Of a stretch of DNA of 64,000 nucleotides, positions 24,538-33,495 are shown piece after piece (positions within the stretch are counted from its first letter, which is position 1; every line of letters starts with the position of its first letter). Location of the stretch: NCBI GenBank assembly GCA_021307345.1, contig CP089930.1:2232001-2296000 (forward strand), written 5' to 3'. Origin of the DNA: Escherichia coli (GTDB lineage Bacteria; Pseudomonadota; Gammaproteobacteria; Enterobacterales; Enterobacteriaceae). The translations under genes and the position numbers were made by a program. The notes under the pieces are model-generated. The model had not been told where the DNA came from. It saw only the letters and a list, made by a program, of their open reading frames with translations, and made no database searches.

Positions 24538-25074
24538 ATGGCCAGCAGAGGCGTAAATAAGGTTATTCTCGTTGGTAATCTGGGCCAGGACCCGGAAGTA
24601 CGCTATATGCCGAATGGTGGCGCAGTTGCCAACATTACGCTGGCTACTTCCGAATCCTGGCGTGATAAAGCGACCGGCGAGATGAAAGAGCAGACTGAAT
24701 GGCACCGTGTTGTGCTGTTCGGCAAACTGGCGGAAGTTGCCAGCGAATATCTGCGTAAAGGTTCTCAGGTTTATATCGAAGGTCAGCTGCGTACCCGCAA
24801 ATGGACTGACCAATCCGGCCAGGATCGCTACACCACAGAAGTCGTGGTGAACGTTGGCGGCACCATGCAGATGCTGGGTGGTCGCCAGGGCGGCGGCGCA
24901 CCGGCAGGCGGTAACGTCGGTGGCGGTCAGCCGCAGGGCGGTTGGGGGCAGCCTCAGCAGCCGCAGGGTGGCAATCAGTTCAGCGGCGGTGCGCAGTCTC
25001 GCCCGCAGCAGTCCGCTCCGGCAGCGCCGTCTAACGAGCCACCGATGGATTTCGATGACGACATTCCGTTCTGA
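24538..25074 (+). CDS. ssb: Single-stranded DNA-binding protein Ssb
   Basis: Tetrameric ssDNA-binding protein of replication, repair and recombination. 178 residues: OB fold 1-115 ([20 protein letters not shown]), Gly/Gln-rich linker, and the acidic tip MDFDDDIPF that docks partner proteins. A caggag ribosome site precedes the ATG. Confidence 0.99.
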   Translation: MASRGVNKVILVGNLGQDPEVRYMPNGGAVANITLATSESWRDKATGEMKEQTEWHRVVLFGKLAEVASEYLRKGSQVYIEGQLRTRKWTDQSGQDRYTTEVVVNVGGTMQMLGGRQGGGAPAGGNVGGGQPQGGWGQPQQPQGGNQFSGGAQSRPQQSAPAAPSNEPPMDFDDDIPF

Positions 25075-25080
25075 TTTGTC

Positions 25081-25109
25081 ATTAAAACAATAGGTTATAT
25101 TGTTTTAAT
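25081..25109 (+). terminator. AT-rich hairpin after ssb
   Basis: Eleven-pair perfect inverted repeat attaaaacaat / attgttttaat with an 7-base loop, seven bases after the ssb stop. The right arm itself supplies the T run. Confidence 0.6.
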
Positions 25110-25137
25110 GTGGGTGATTAAAGCATCCGCCAGCCAT

Positions 25138-25166
25138 AAAAAAGAAGCCTCCGTTATGGAGGCTTC
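25138..25166 (-). terminator. Terminator of yjcB
   Basis: Stem gaagcctcc (25144-25152) with ggaggcttc (25158-25166). On the minus strand it is followed by ttttttat, fitting the 3' end of yjcB. Confidence 0.85.
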
Positions 25167-25172
25167 TACATA

Positions 25173-25454
25173 TCAGGTCAAAATCATCGGCCACTGTGGT
25201 GGAGTTTGACCCATCCCTTCCACCATCACCGACTCAATGTTGTGCCAGATGGCAGTAATATCGGTCATTGTGATGCCAAGCAACCCCATTGCGAACCAAC
25301 AGGCGGAAACCACGCCCAGACCGCTACTAATCACTGCCAGCCCGACATAATCAGAGCGCCGGAAACGGATGTTGAGCGTGCTGGCCAGAAACATCAATAT
25401 GGCGCTAAGAAGCTGCCAGCGAAGGAGAACCACGCCAGTGGTGAGGGTAGCCAT
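25173..25454 (-). CDS. yjcB: YjcB, small membrane protein of unknown function
   Basis: 93-residue protein from the ATG at 25454 (MATLTTGVVLLRWQLLS), with gaaa-gg upstream; the reading from 25499 adds a non-conserved leader. Two or three hydrophobic segments (about 8-26, 35-62). The function is unknown. Stands alone between ssb and pdeC with its own terminator. Confidence 0.88.
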   Translation of the reverse strand: MATLTTGVVLLRWQLLSAILMFLASTLNIRFRRSDYVGLAVISSGLGVVSACWFAMGLLGITMTDITAIWHNIESVMVEGMGQTPPQWPMILT

Positions 25455-25901
25455 CAAACATTTCCTCTGAAAATTACCAAGCCCTGGATAGCACGGCATT
25501 ACTCACGGGGGGCGTGATACACTCTGGCTATCGCGGGACTTTCAGAACATAAAATGAAACACTTAGTTTGTTTCATAAATTTTTGTGAACTATATCACAA
25601 TTGCTCGTTTGTTAGCCAGATTATGCTGCTACTTTTATTGCTGTACTAATTATGTGGTTTTTCAGTGAAATCGAGACAATGCATAATAAAGAAATATTGT
25701 AACTTCCTGCCTGATCTGCATTTTTTCAGCAATGCCCTTTTGATATCAGCGAGTTATTTTTATTTAAACAAAGATTATGAAGGTATCAATTTCAAATCAG
25801 GCAAAAGTGCTATTTATACCGTAAGATTTATCTAACGTCGTCGGTAGCCAGGGTTTTAACCTTGCAATGACCAGGTATAACCAGGCAGGGAATTGATAGA
25901 A
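25455..25901. promoter_or_regulatory. yjcB-pdeC divergent gap with a CRP site
   Basis: 447 bp without a gene, AT-rich. It holds one excellent CRP match, tgtga-N6-tcaca at 25584-25599 (tgtgaactatatcaca), lying about 130 bases from the yjcB start and 300 from pdeC. No terminator or RNA gene recognised. Confidence 0.6.
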
Positions 25902-27488
25902 ATGAGTCATAGTGTGCGACACAAATTGCTGGCATTGCCGGGTATTATCTTTGTAGTCCTCCTTCCCATCATTCTGTCGCTATGGATCGCCTTTCTTTGG
26001 GCTAAAGCGGAAGCGAATAATCAACTTCGTGCTTTTGCCCAGTTAGCACTGGAGAAATCCGAGCTGGTCATTCGCCAGGCAGATTTAGCAAGCGACGATG
26101 CGGAACGCTATCAGGGACAAATTTGTACACCCACTCATCAACAACAAATGTTGAATATTATCCGTGGTTATCTTTATATCAACGAATTGATCTATGCCCA
26201 CGATAACCTTTTTTTATGCTCAACATTAATGGCTCCCGTTAACGGCTATACGATATCGCCAGCGAACTATAAGCGTGAACCTAATGTCTCAATCTATTAT
26301 TATCGCGACACTCCTTTTTTTGCCGGTTATAAAATGACCTATATGCAGCGAGGAAACTATGTCGCGGTAATTAACCCTTTATTCTGGAGCGAGGTGATGT
26401 CTGACGATCCAACGCTGCAATGGGGGGTATATGATACGGTGACGAAAACCTTTTTCTCTTTAAGTAAACAAGCCTCAGCAGAAAAATTCTCACCATTGAT
26501 TCATCAAAGGGAAATAACCGTACAGCAGAACGGTTATTTATATGCGATAGTCCATTCAACAAAACGTCCCATTGCTGCTATCGTTGCAACCTCCAATCAG
26601 CGTATTTTGTCACACTTTTATAATCACCTTGTATTTGCCTTACCGGCAGGCATTATGGGCAGCCTGGTGCTGCTTTTACTCTGGCTGCGTATAAACCAGA
26701 AGTACCAGTCACCTAAGCGTAAATTGCAACGTGCCCTCGAAAAACGGCAGCTTTGTCTCTATTACCAACCGATTATTGATATTAAAACGAATAAATGTAT
26801 TGGTGCTGAGGCATTGCTACGCTGGCCGGGGAATCAGGGACAGGTAATGACGCCAGCAGAGTTTATTCCGCTGGCGGAACAAGAGGGTCTAATTGCGCAG
26901 GTGACAGATTATGTCATTAACATGGTGTTTGACGATCTCGGTTCCTGGCTGGAAAAACACCCTGAATTATCTACTTCAATTAATTTGTCTGCCTCCGATT
27001 TTCATACTTCAAGGGTCATTGCCTTAACCAATCAAAAAATAGAACAATTCACCGTGCGTCCGCAGCAAATTAAATTTGAAGTCACTGAACATGCATTTTT
27101 AGATGTCGCCAAAATGACGCCGATTATTCTGGCTTTCCGTCAGGCTGGTTACGAAGTGGCGATCGATGACTTTGGTATTGGCTACTCCAACCTGCATAAC
27201 CTTAACTCATTGAATATTGATATCCTGAAAATCGATAAATCGTTTGTTGAGACGTTGACCACGCATAAAACCAGCCATTTGATTGCGGAACACATCATCG
27301 AACTGGCACATAGTTTGGGTCTAAAAACGATTGCAGAAGGGGTGGAAACGGAGGATCAGGTCAACTGGCTGCGCAAACGCGGCGTGCGCTATTGTCAGGG
27401 CTGGTACTTTGCAAAGGCGATGCCGCCGCAGGTTTTTATGGCATGGGCAGAGCAATTACCCGCGCATGACGCCATGCGCGGGCAGTAA
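25902..27488 (+). CDS. pdeC: Cyclic-di-GMP phosphodiesterase PdeC (CSS-EAL)
   Basis: Inner-membrane enzyme that hydrolyses c-di-GMP; its periplasmic CSS domain is held inactive or processed depending on a disulfide. The ATG at 25902 gives 528 residues; a TTG nine bases upstream is the alternative. Membrane spans about 12-35 and 240-262. Periplasmic Cys in QICTPTH and [11 protein letters not shown] domain from about 270, with [30 protein letters not shown] and EGVE intact, so active. The CSS triplet reads CST here. Several more substitutions than its neighbours relative to remembered K-12. Confidence 0.95.
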   Translation: MSHSVRHKLLALPGIIFVVLLPIILSLWIAFLWAKAEANNQLRAFAQLALEKSELVIRQADLASDDAERYQGQICTPTHQQQMLNIIRGYLYINELIYAHDNLFLCSTLMAPVNGYTISPANYKREPNVSIYYYRDTPFFAGYKMTYMQRGNYVAVINPLFWSEVMSDDPTLQWGVYDTVTKTFFSLSKQASAEKFSPLIHQREITVQQNGYLYAIVHSTKRPIAAIVATSNQRILSHFYNHLVFALPAGIMGSLVLLLLWLRINQKYQSPKRKLQRALEKRQLCLYYQPIIDIKTNKCIGAEALLRWPGNQGQVMTPAEFIPLAEQEGLIAQVTDYVINMVFDDLGSWLEKHPELSTSINLSASDFHTSRVIALTNQKIEQFTVRPQQIKFEVTEHAFLDVAKMTPIILAFRQAGYEVAIDDFGIGYSNLHNLNSLNIDILKIDKSFVETLTTHKTSHLIAEHIIELAHSLGLKTIAEGVETEDQVNWLRKRGVRYCQGWYFAKAMPPQVFMAWAEQLPAHDAMRGQ

Positions 27489-27490
27489 CC

Positions 27491-27814
27491 CTAGATCCGG
27501 TGGCGGTAATCGCTGGGAGTGCGATCAAATTGCCGACGGAAAACGCGGGAAAAGGTCTGCTGTGAAACGTAACCCAGATCCATCGCGATATCAAAAATAG
27601 GGCGCTCGGTGGTGCGCAGTTCAACGGCAGCCAGTAGCAGTCGGCGTTGACGAATGTAATCGCCAAGCGTCTGATGCGTCACAGTGCGGAACATTCGCTG
27701 TAAATACCACTTTGAATAACCTGATTTTTTCGCCACCACATCAATGTTCAGCGGCTGGTCGATATGCTCGTCAATCCATGCGATAAGATCCTGAATAATT
27801 TTCTGATGGGACAT
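27491..27814 (-). CDS. soxS: Superoxide response activator SoxS
   Basis: AraC/XylS-type activator of the superoxide and multidrug regulon (sodA, zwf, micF, acrAB and others). 107 residues, only the DNA-binding domain, with two helix-turn-helix units (VAKKSGYSKWYLQRMF and IAMDLGYVSQQTFSRVF). Transcribed from a promoter within the soxRS gap that SoxR activates. Its stop lies 2 bases from the pdeC stop, tail to tail. Confidence 0.99.
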   Translation of the reverse strand: MSHQKIIQDLIAWIDEHIDQPLNIDVVAKKSGYSKWYLQRMFRTVTHQTLGDYIRQRRLLLAAVELRTTERPIFDIAMDLGYVSQQTFSRVFRRQFDRTPSDYRHRI

Positions 27815-27861
27815 AAATCTGCCTCTTTTCAGTGTTCAGTTCGTTAATTCATCTGTTGGGG

Positions 27862-27892
27862 AGTATAATTCCTCAAGTTAACTTGAGGTAAA
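27862..27892 (-). promoter_or_regulatory. soxS promoter with SoxR operator
   Basis: Perfect 18-bp palindrome cctcaagttaacttgagg at 27871-27888. On the minus strand it sits between -35 tttacc (27887-27892) and -10 tatact (27862-27867), spaced 19 bases. The overlong spacer is the MerR-family trait that oxidised SoxR corrects by DNA distortion. Confidence 0.96.
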
Positions 27893-27899
27893 GCGATTT

Positions 27900-28364
27900 A
27901 TGGAAAAGAAATTACCCCGCATTAAAGCCTTGCTTACTCCAGGCGAAGTGGCGAAACGTAGCGGCGTGGCGGTATCGGCGCTGCACTTCTATGAAAGCAA
28001 AGGATTGATTACCAGTATCCGCAATAGCGGTAATCAGCGGCGATATAAGCGTGATGTGTTGCGATACGTCGCAATTATCAAAATTGCTCAACGCATTGGC
28101 ATTCCGCTGGCGACCATTGGTGAAGCGTTTGGTGTGTTGCCCGAAGGGCATACGTTAAGTGCGAAAGAGTGGAAACAGCTATCTTCGCAATGGCGAGAAG
28201 AACTGGATCGACGCATTCATACCTTAGTCGCGCTGCGTGATGAACTGGACGGTTGTATTGGCTGCGGCTGCCTTTCGCGTAGCGACTGCCCGTTGCGTAA
28301 CCCGGGCGACCGCTTAGGGGAAGAAGGCACCGGCGCACGCTTGCTGGAAGATGAACAAAACTAA
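27900..28364 (+). CDS. soxR: Redox-sensing regulator SoxR
   Basis: MerR-family [2Fe-2S] sensor of redox-cycling drugs and nitric oxide that activates soxS. 154 residues: winged helix-turn-helix ([20 protein letters not shown]), dimer coiled coil, cluster Cys119, 122, 124, 130 in [14 protein letters not shown]. All four ligands present, no resistance-type truncation. Confidence 0.99.
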   Translation: MEKKLPRIKALLTPGEVAKRSGVAVSALHFYESKGLITSIRNSGNQRRYKRDVLRYVAIIKIAQRIGIPLATIGEAFGVLPEGHTLSAKEWKQLSSQWREELDRRIHTLVALRDELDGCIGCGCLSRSDCPLRNPGDRLGEEGTGARLLEDEQN

Positions 28365-28497
28365 AGCGCCACAAGGGCGCTTTAGTTTGTTTTCCGGTCT
28401 TTGTCTTTCACTCTATCCCGCTGGTACACGGGAGGGTTTCCCCCGACGTCAACACACCTCATTCGAGCACGTGGTGGAGGTTCCGGTTAGTGTTGAT
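28356..28497 (-). ncRNA. sraL: Small RNA SraL (RyjA)
   Basis: Minus-strand RNA between soxR and ghxP, opposite both. The 3' end is a perfect ten-pair stem (28362-28371 with 28377-28386) followed on this strand by ttttgtt. The sequence upstream (ending ggaaaacaaactaaagcgcc on the minus strand) matches SraL as I remember it. In Salmonella SraL is sigma-S dependent and acts on tig mRNA. The 5' end is estimated from the usual 140-nt length. Confidence 0.65.
28362..28391. terminator. Bidirectional terminator of soxR and SraL
   Basis: Ten-pair stem ctaaagcgcc / ggcgctttag with loop acaag; tails tttgtttt on the plus side and ttttgttc on the minus side. It starts within the soxR stop region. Confidence 0.88.
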
Positions 28498-28911
28498 ACT
28501 TTAATTGTATGTCACCGCTGTTTCTTCGCCAGTGCAAAGTGATCCTTTTTAACCGCAATATTTTTGCCATCTTGCGTGATTTTTTACCGTAAACCTTCGC
28601 CACAAGTTGCCTACAAATGCCGTAATTTTGCGCATCCACGATAACGTTTGCGCATCAATTGCCTGGTTTTTCATCGTCAACACAAGAAAAGGGAAAAAAG
28701 CAGCAAACTTCGGTTGAAAAAGCCGCTATGATCGCCGGATAATCGTTTGCTTTTTTTTACCACCCGTTTTGTATGCGCGGAGCTAAACGTTTGCTTTTTT
28801 GCGACGCCCCAGATTGTCGCAAACCTGAAGCAGGAAGAATAACGTTTCGCTGGCAGGGGATTGTCCGCCACGCATCTTGACGAAAAATAAACTCTCAGGG
28901 GATGTTTTCTT
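28498..28911 (+). promoter_or_regulatory. ghxP upstream region with PurR-like operator and repeats
   Basis: No gene in this stretch. acgataacgtttgcgc at 28638-28653 matches the PurR operator (acgcaaacgtttgcgt) at 13 of 16 positions. Two copies of cgtttgctttttt follow at 28744 and 28788, 44 bases apart. PurR control suits a purine-base transporter; the function of the repeats is unknown. Confidence 0.45.
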
Positions 28912-30261
28912 ATGTCTACGCCATCAGCGCGTACCGGCGGTTCACTCGACGCCTGGTTTAAAATTTCACAACGTGGAAGCACCGTCCGTCAGGAAGTGGT
29001 TGCCGGGTTAACAACGTTTCTGGCGATGGTCTACTCGGTTATCGTCGTTCCAGGTATGTTGGGTAAAGCGGGCTTCCCGCCAGCGGCAGTTTTTGTTGCA
29101 ACTTGTCTGGTTGCCGGGATTGGTTCTATCGCGATGGGGTTATGGGCCAATCTGCCGTTGGCTATCGGCTGCGCCATCTCTCTGACGGCGTTTACCGCAT
29201 TCAGCCTGGTGCTGGGGCAACATATTAGCGTACCTGTCGCGCTGGGTGCCGTGTTCCTGATGGGTGTTCTGTTTACGGTAATTTCTGCCACGGGTATCCG
29301 TAGCTGGATTTTGCGCAACTTACCGCACGGCGTGGCACACGGCACGGGGATTGGTATCGGCCTGTTCTTGCTGCTGATTGCCGCTAATGGTGTTGGTCTG
29401 GTGATTAAAAACCCGCTCGACGGTCTGCCCGTTGCGCTGGGTGATTTCGCAACCTTCCCGGTGATTATGTCGCTGGTAGGTCTGGCGGTAATTATCGGTC
29501 TGGAAAAACTGAAAGTACCAGGCGGTATCCTGTTAACCATTATCGGCATCTCGATTGTGGGTCTGCTCTTTGATCCTAACGTCCATTTCTCTGGCGTTTT
29601 CGCCATGCCTTCATTGAGCGATGAGAACGGTAATTCGCTAATTGGTAGCCTGGATATTATGGGGGCGCTGAACCCTGTGGTTCTGCCGAGCGTACTGGCG
29701 TTGGTGATGACTGCTGTTTTCGATGCTACCGGAACCATCCGTGCGGTAGCCGGTCAGGCGAACCTGCTGGATAAAGACGGGCAGATTATCGACGGCGGTA
29801 AAGCACTGACCACCGACTCCCTGAGCAGCGTTTTCTCTGGCCTGGTCGGTGCGGCTCCGGCTGCGGTATACATTGAGTCTGCGGCGGGTACAGCAGCGGG
29901 CGGTAAAACCGGTCTGACGGCAATCACGGTTGGCGTGCTGTTCCTGCTGATTCTGTTCCTCTCTCCGCTCTCTTACCTCGTTCCGGGTTACGCAACAGCT
30001 CCGGCGCTGATGTACGTTGGCCTGTTGATGTTGAGCAACGTGGCGAAAATCGACTTTGCTGATTTCGTCGATGCAATGGCGGGTCTGGTAACAGCAGTAT
30101 TCATCGTGCTGACCTGTAACATCGTAACTGGCATCATGATCGGCTTCGCGACCCTGGTGATTGGTCGTCTGGTTTCTGGCGAATGGCGTAAGCTGAACAT
30201 CGGTACGGTCGTTATCGCCGTGGCGCTGGTCACCTTCTATGCTGGAGGCTGGGCTATCTAA
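28912..30261 (+). CDS. ghxP: Guanine/hypoxanthine transporter GhxP
   Basis: Proton symporter for guanine and hypoxanthine, NCS2 family of the AzgA subgroup (also YjcD). 449 residues with about 12-14 membrane spans. Family features: [19 protein letters not shown] near the start, FDATGTI in span 8 region, and [13 protein letters not shown] in span 10. Single gene, own terminator. Confidence 0.97.
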   Translation: MSTPSARTGGSLDAWFKISQRGSTVRQEVVAGLTTFLAMVYSVIVVPGMLGKAGFPPAAVFVATCLVAGIGSIAMGLWANLPLAIGCAISLTAFTAFSLVLGQHISVPVALGAVFLMGVLFTVISATGIRSWILRNLPHGVAHGTGIGIGLFLLLIAANGVGLVIKNPLDGLPVALGDFATFPVIMSLVGLAVIIGLEKLKVPGGILLTIIGISIVGLLFDPNVHFSGVFAMPSLSDENGNSLIGSLDIMGALNPVVLPSVLALVMTAVFDATGTIRAVAGQANLLDKDGQIIDGGKALTTDSLSSVFSGLVGAAPAAVYIESAAGTAAGGKTGLTAITVGVLFLLILFLSPLSYLVPGYATAPALMYVGLLMLSNVAKIDFADFVDAMAGLVTAVFIVLTCNIVTGIMIGFATLVIGRLVSGEWRKLNIGTVVIAVALVTFYAGGWAI

Positions 30262-30277
30262 GCTTTAATAAGATTCT

Positions 30278-30310
30278 GAAAACGGGTGGCAATGGCTGCC
30301 CGTTTTTATT
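30278..30310 (+). terminator. Terminator after ghxP
   Basis: Stem aaacggg...cccgttt with imperfect inner pairing (tggc/ggct), followed by ttattttc. Confidence 0.7.
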
Positions 30311-30411
30311 TTCTCCGTACATTGTGTGAGCTTTTGCGATATTCTGAAAAACTGAGAGTCCGGGCATAACGCCTTTCTCAAATCATAAAAAACATTGCAA
30401 ACAGGGAACGC

Positions 30412-32061
30412 ATGGAAATCTTCTTCACCATACTGATAATGACCCTCGTGGTCTCGCTGTCCGGGGTGGTCACTCGTGTCATGCCCTTTCAGATCCCGCT
30501 TCCGCTTATGCAAATCGCCATCGGTGCGCTACTGGCGTGGCCGACGTTTGGTTTGCATGTGGAGTTTGATCCTGAACTCTTTTTAGTCTTGTTTATCCCG
30601 CCGTTGCTGTTTGCTGATGGCTGGAAAACACCAACCCGCGAATTTCTCGAACATGGTCGGGAAATATTCGGCCTCGCGCTGGCGCTGGTGGTGGTCACTG
30701 TGGTCGGCATTGGCTTCCTTATTTACTGGGTGGTGCCGGGTATCCCGCTGATACCCGCCTTTGCGCTGGCGGCGGTGCTCTCTCCGACCGATGCCGTGGC
30801 GCTCTCCGGGATTGTTGGCGAAGGGCGCATCCCGAAAAAAATCATGGGGATTTTGCAGGGCGAAGCGTTGATGAATGACGCCTCCGGCCTGGTGTCGCTG
30901 AAGTTTGCCGTGGCAGTTGCGATGGGGACGATGATCTTCACCGTTGGCGGCGCGACGGTTGAATTTATGAAAGTGGCCATTGGCGGTATTCTCGCCGGTT
31001 TTGCGGTGAGCTGGCTGTATGGTCGCTCGTTGCGTTTCCTCAGCCGCTGGGGCGGCGATGAACCCGCGACGCAGATCGTATTGCTGTTCCTGCTGCCGTT
31101 TGCCTCTTATCTGATTGCCGAACATATTGGCGTTTCCGGCATCCTTGCAGCAGTTGCCGCCGGGATGACCATCACCCGTTCCGGCGTGATGCGCCGTGCG
31201 CCGCTGGCGATGCGACTGCGCGCGAACAGCACCTGGGCGATGCTGGAATTTGTCTTTAACGGCATGGTGTTCTTGCTGTTGGGTCTGCAACTACCGGGTA
31301 TTCTGGAAACGTCGCTGGTTGCGGCGGAAATTGACCCTAACGTCGAAATCTGGATGTTGTTTACTGACATCATCTTGATTTATGCGGCGCTAATGCTGGT
31401 GCGTTTTGGCTGGCTGTGGACGATGAAAAAGTTCAGCAACCGGTTCCTGAAGAAGAAGCCGATGGAGTTTGGTTCGTGGACGACACGAGAAATCCTTATC
31501 GCTTCTTTCGCCGGGGTGCGCGGGGCAATTACTCTTGCTGGTGTGCTCTCTATTCCTCTGCTGTTGCCGGATGGAAATGTCTTCCCGGCGCGTTATGAGC
31601 TGGTGTTCCTGGCGGCTGGTGTCATTCTCTTTTCGCTGTTTGTCGGCGTAGTGATGCTGCCTGTTCTGCTACAACACATTGAAGTCGCAGACCATTCACA
31701 ACAGTTGAAAGAGGAGCGAATCGCGCGCGCGGCAACCGCTGAAGTGGCAATTGTGGCGATCCAGAAAATGGAGGAGCGTCTGGCGGCGGATACCGAAGAG
31801 AATATCGACAACCAGTTGCTCACTGAAGTCAGCTCTCGCGTGATTGGTAATCTGCGCCGTCGCGCCGATGGACGTAATGACGTTGAAAGTTCGGTTCAGG
31901 AAGAGAACCTGGAGCGTCGCTTCCGTCTGGCGGCGCTGCGTTCTGAACGCGCTGAACTCTACCACCTGCGCGCCACGCGGGAGATCAGCAACGAAACGCT
32001 GCAAAAATTACTGCACGATCTCGATTTGCTGGAAGCGTTGTTGATTGAGGAAAATCAATAA
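30412..32061 (+). CDS. yjcE: Putative Na+(K+)/H+ antiporter YjcE
   Basis: CPA1-family monovalent cation/proton antiporter. 549 residues: twelve or so membrane spans to about residue 425 and a cytosolic helical tail (about 430-549) rich in Glu/Arg. Conserved family segments LSPTDAVALSGIVGEG, GEALMNDASGLVSL and SFAGVRGAITLAGVLS. gggaa before the ATG. In K-12 yjcF follows; here other genes do. Confidence 0.94.
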   Translation: MEIFFTILIMTLVVSLSGVVTRVMPFQIPLPLMQIAIGALLAWPTFGLHVEFDPELFLVLFIPPLLFADGWKTPTREFLEHGREIFGLALALVVVTVVGIGFLIYWVVPGIPLIPAFALAAVLSPTDAVALSGIVGEGRIPKKIMGILQGEALMNDASGLVSLKFAVAVAMGTMIFTVGGATVEFMKVAIGGILAGFAVSWLYGRSLRFLSRWGGDEPATQIVLLFLLPFASYLIAEHIGVSGILAAVAAGMTITRSGVMRRAPLAMRLRANSTWAMLEFVFNGMVFLLLGLQLPGILETSLVAAEIDPNVEIWMLFTDIILIYAALMLVRFGWLWTMKKFSNRFLKKKPMEFGSWTTREILIASFAGVRGAITLAGVLSIPLLLPDGNVFPARYELVFLAAGVILFSLFVGVVMLPVLLQHIEVADHSQQLKEERIARAATAEVAIVAIQKMEERLAADTEENIDNQLLTEVSSRVIGNLRRRADGRNDVESSVQEENLERRFRLAALRSERAELYHLRATREISNETLQKLLHDLDLLEALLIEENQ

Positions 32062-32096
32062 TCTGCAGGGTTGGCGGGTGAGCCCGCCAACCCGTC

Positions 32097-32981
32097 TTAC
32101 TCTGGCGTTAACCAGTATCCTTCACAACAGGTCAGCCACGCCTGGGCACAGTGGGAAAGGTAAACGCCCTCACGCCAAATCATTCCTAATTTCCAGCGTA
32201 GTTCGCTTTCCAGCGGCAGCCATTTTAAGGTGTTTTTATCTAATCGCTGGCAAATGGGTTCCGGCAAAATGGCTATTCCGACACCGGACTGAACCATCGC
32301 GGCGAGAAAATCCCATTGTCCGCTGCGAACCGCAATCCTCGGCTTAACGCCATGTTCATCGAATAACGCCATCAATTGCTTACTTAAGGCAAAATCTTCG
32401 TTATAGATAAGAAGAGGATGTTCCGCCAGTGTCTCTGGTGAGACGGCATCACGCTCAAGCCATTTACCTGAACGCGGCACCAGAACACAAAGCGGATGAC
32501 TAAACAGCGATAACGTTGTCAGGCCACTTTCTTCTACTGGTAGAGCGGTCAGTGCCATATCCAGTTCGCCGTTCATCACCGCTTGTTGTACCGTCAGACC
32601 ACCAAACTCCGAAATCTTCAGTTCCACGCCGGGGTAACGCTGGCGGAACAAGCCAATCGGCCCGGCCATTAACATCCCAACCATCGGCGGGATCCCCAAC
32701 CGCAAAACGCCGGTTTTAAGCTGATTGATATCGCTAAGCTCAGCTTCCAGTTGCCGAAACTCAGCCAATATAGCCAACCCGCGCTCAAATACGACGCGAC
32801 CAGTATCAGTGAGAAGCAGCCGACGACCATCGCGGATCAACAATATACAGTTCAGCTCATCTTCGAGATTCTTCAGCATCTTGCTGATGGTGGGCTGGGT
32901 CACAAACAACTTCTCCGCTGCGCGGGTGAAGCTTTGCTGGCGCACGACTTCGACAAAATAACGCAGCGTTCTGATATCCAT
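32097..32981 (-). CDS. LysR-family regulator of the CidA/CidB-like pair
   Basis: 294-residue LysR-type regulator. Helix-turn-helix in residues 18-37 (QSFTRAAEKLFVTQPTISKM), then the effector-binding domain (VLRLGIPPMVGMLMAGPIG...). It resembles CidR/YwbI-type regulators that drive cidABC-like genes in Gram-positive bacteria. Divergent from the next two genes with a 103-bp gap that should hold its operator. Its 3' end faces yjcE. Not part of this interval in K-12 as I recall. Confidence 0.85.
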   Translation of the reverse strand: MDIRTLRYFVEVVRQQSFTRAAEKLFVTQPTISKMLKNLEDELNCILLIRDGRRLLLTDTGRVVFERGLAILAEFRQLEAELSDINQLKTGVLRLGIPPMVGMLMAGPIGLFRQRYPGVELKISEFGGLTVQQAVMNGELDMALTALPVEESGLTTLSLFSHPLCVLVPRSGKWLERDAVSPETLAEHPLLIYNEDFALSKQLMALFDEHGVKPRIAVRSGQWDFLAAMVQSGVGIAILPEPICQRLDKNTLKWLPLESELRWKLGMIWREGVYLSHCAQAWLTCCEGYWLTPE

Positions 32982-33084
32982 AACTATTCCCTTTGACTAT
33001 ACCTGCAATGATTTTAATTCATTTCAGTAGCGGCATGAGGCTCTCTATACTTAACGTTCTGTTTTATTTTCAGGATATCCCCTC
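32982..33084. promoter_or_regulatory. Divergent promoter region of the LysR-CidA/CidB locus
   Basis: 103 bp between divergent starts. AT-rich centre (aatgattttaattcatttc, 33008-33026) is an imperfect palindrome of the T-N11-A kind used by LysR regulators; tatacttaacg near 33046 may be a -10 for the plus-strand pair. Confidence 0.4.
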
Positions 33085-33495
33085 ATGTCCGTGGCGCTTC
33101 GCCGCATTACCCCTGCCGTTGTGCAATCTCTTCAGGTATTTGTGCAGGTTGTGCTGTATGCAGGTTTATTTATTTTTGCGCAATATCTCGTCTCCTGGCT
33201 GCATTTGCCGCTGCCCGCCAACCTGGTGGGGATGATCCTGATGCTGGCGCTGATTGTTTGCCGCATTATTCCTCTGCAATGGGTACGTGCCGGGGCACGC
33301 TGGTTGCTGGCCGAAATGCTGCTGTTTTTTGTTCCTGCCGTGGTGGCGGTGGTGAACTATGCACAACTATTGCTGGTGGATGGTTGGCGTATTTTTGCAG
33401 TGATCGCGTTGAGCACGGTGATGGTATTGGGCACGACCGCCTGGGTAGTGGAAAAAGTCTATCGCTATGAAATGCGCAGGTTAAACCGTGATTAA
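33085..33495 (+). CDS. CidA/LrgA-family membrane protein
   Basis: 136 residues with four hydrophobic segments (about 14-35, 43-62, 70-92, 100-120), of the CidA/LrgA (holin-like, YohJ) family; the family motif LPLPANLVGMILML replaces the common PGSIIG form. Members are proposed to act as holin-like proteins or metabolite exporters with their CidB/LrgB partner. The next gene overlaps it by 8 bases. An aggatatcccctc leader gives the ribosome site. Confidence 0.85.
   Translation: MSVALRRITPAVVQSLQVFVQVVLYAGLFIFAQYLVSWLHLPLPANLVGMILMLALIVCRIIPLQWVRAGARWLLAEMLLFFVPAVVAVVNYAQLLLVDGWRIFAVIALSTVMVLGTTAWVVEKVYRYEMRRLNRD

Noticed and set aside
28351-28542. 63-codon open reading after soxR
   Set aside because: Overlaps the soxR end, its terminator and the SraL gene; no ribosome site.
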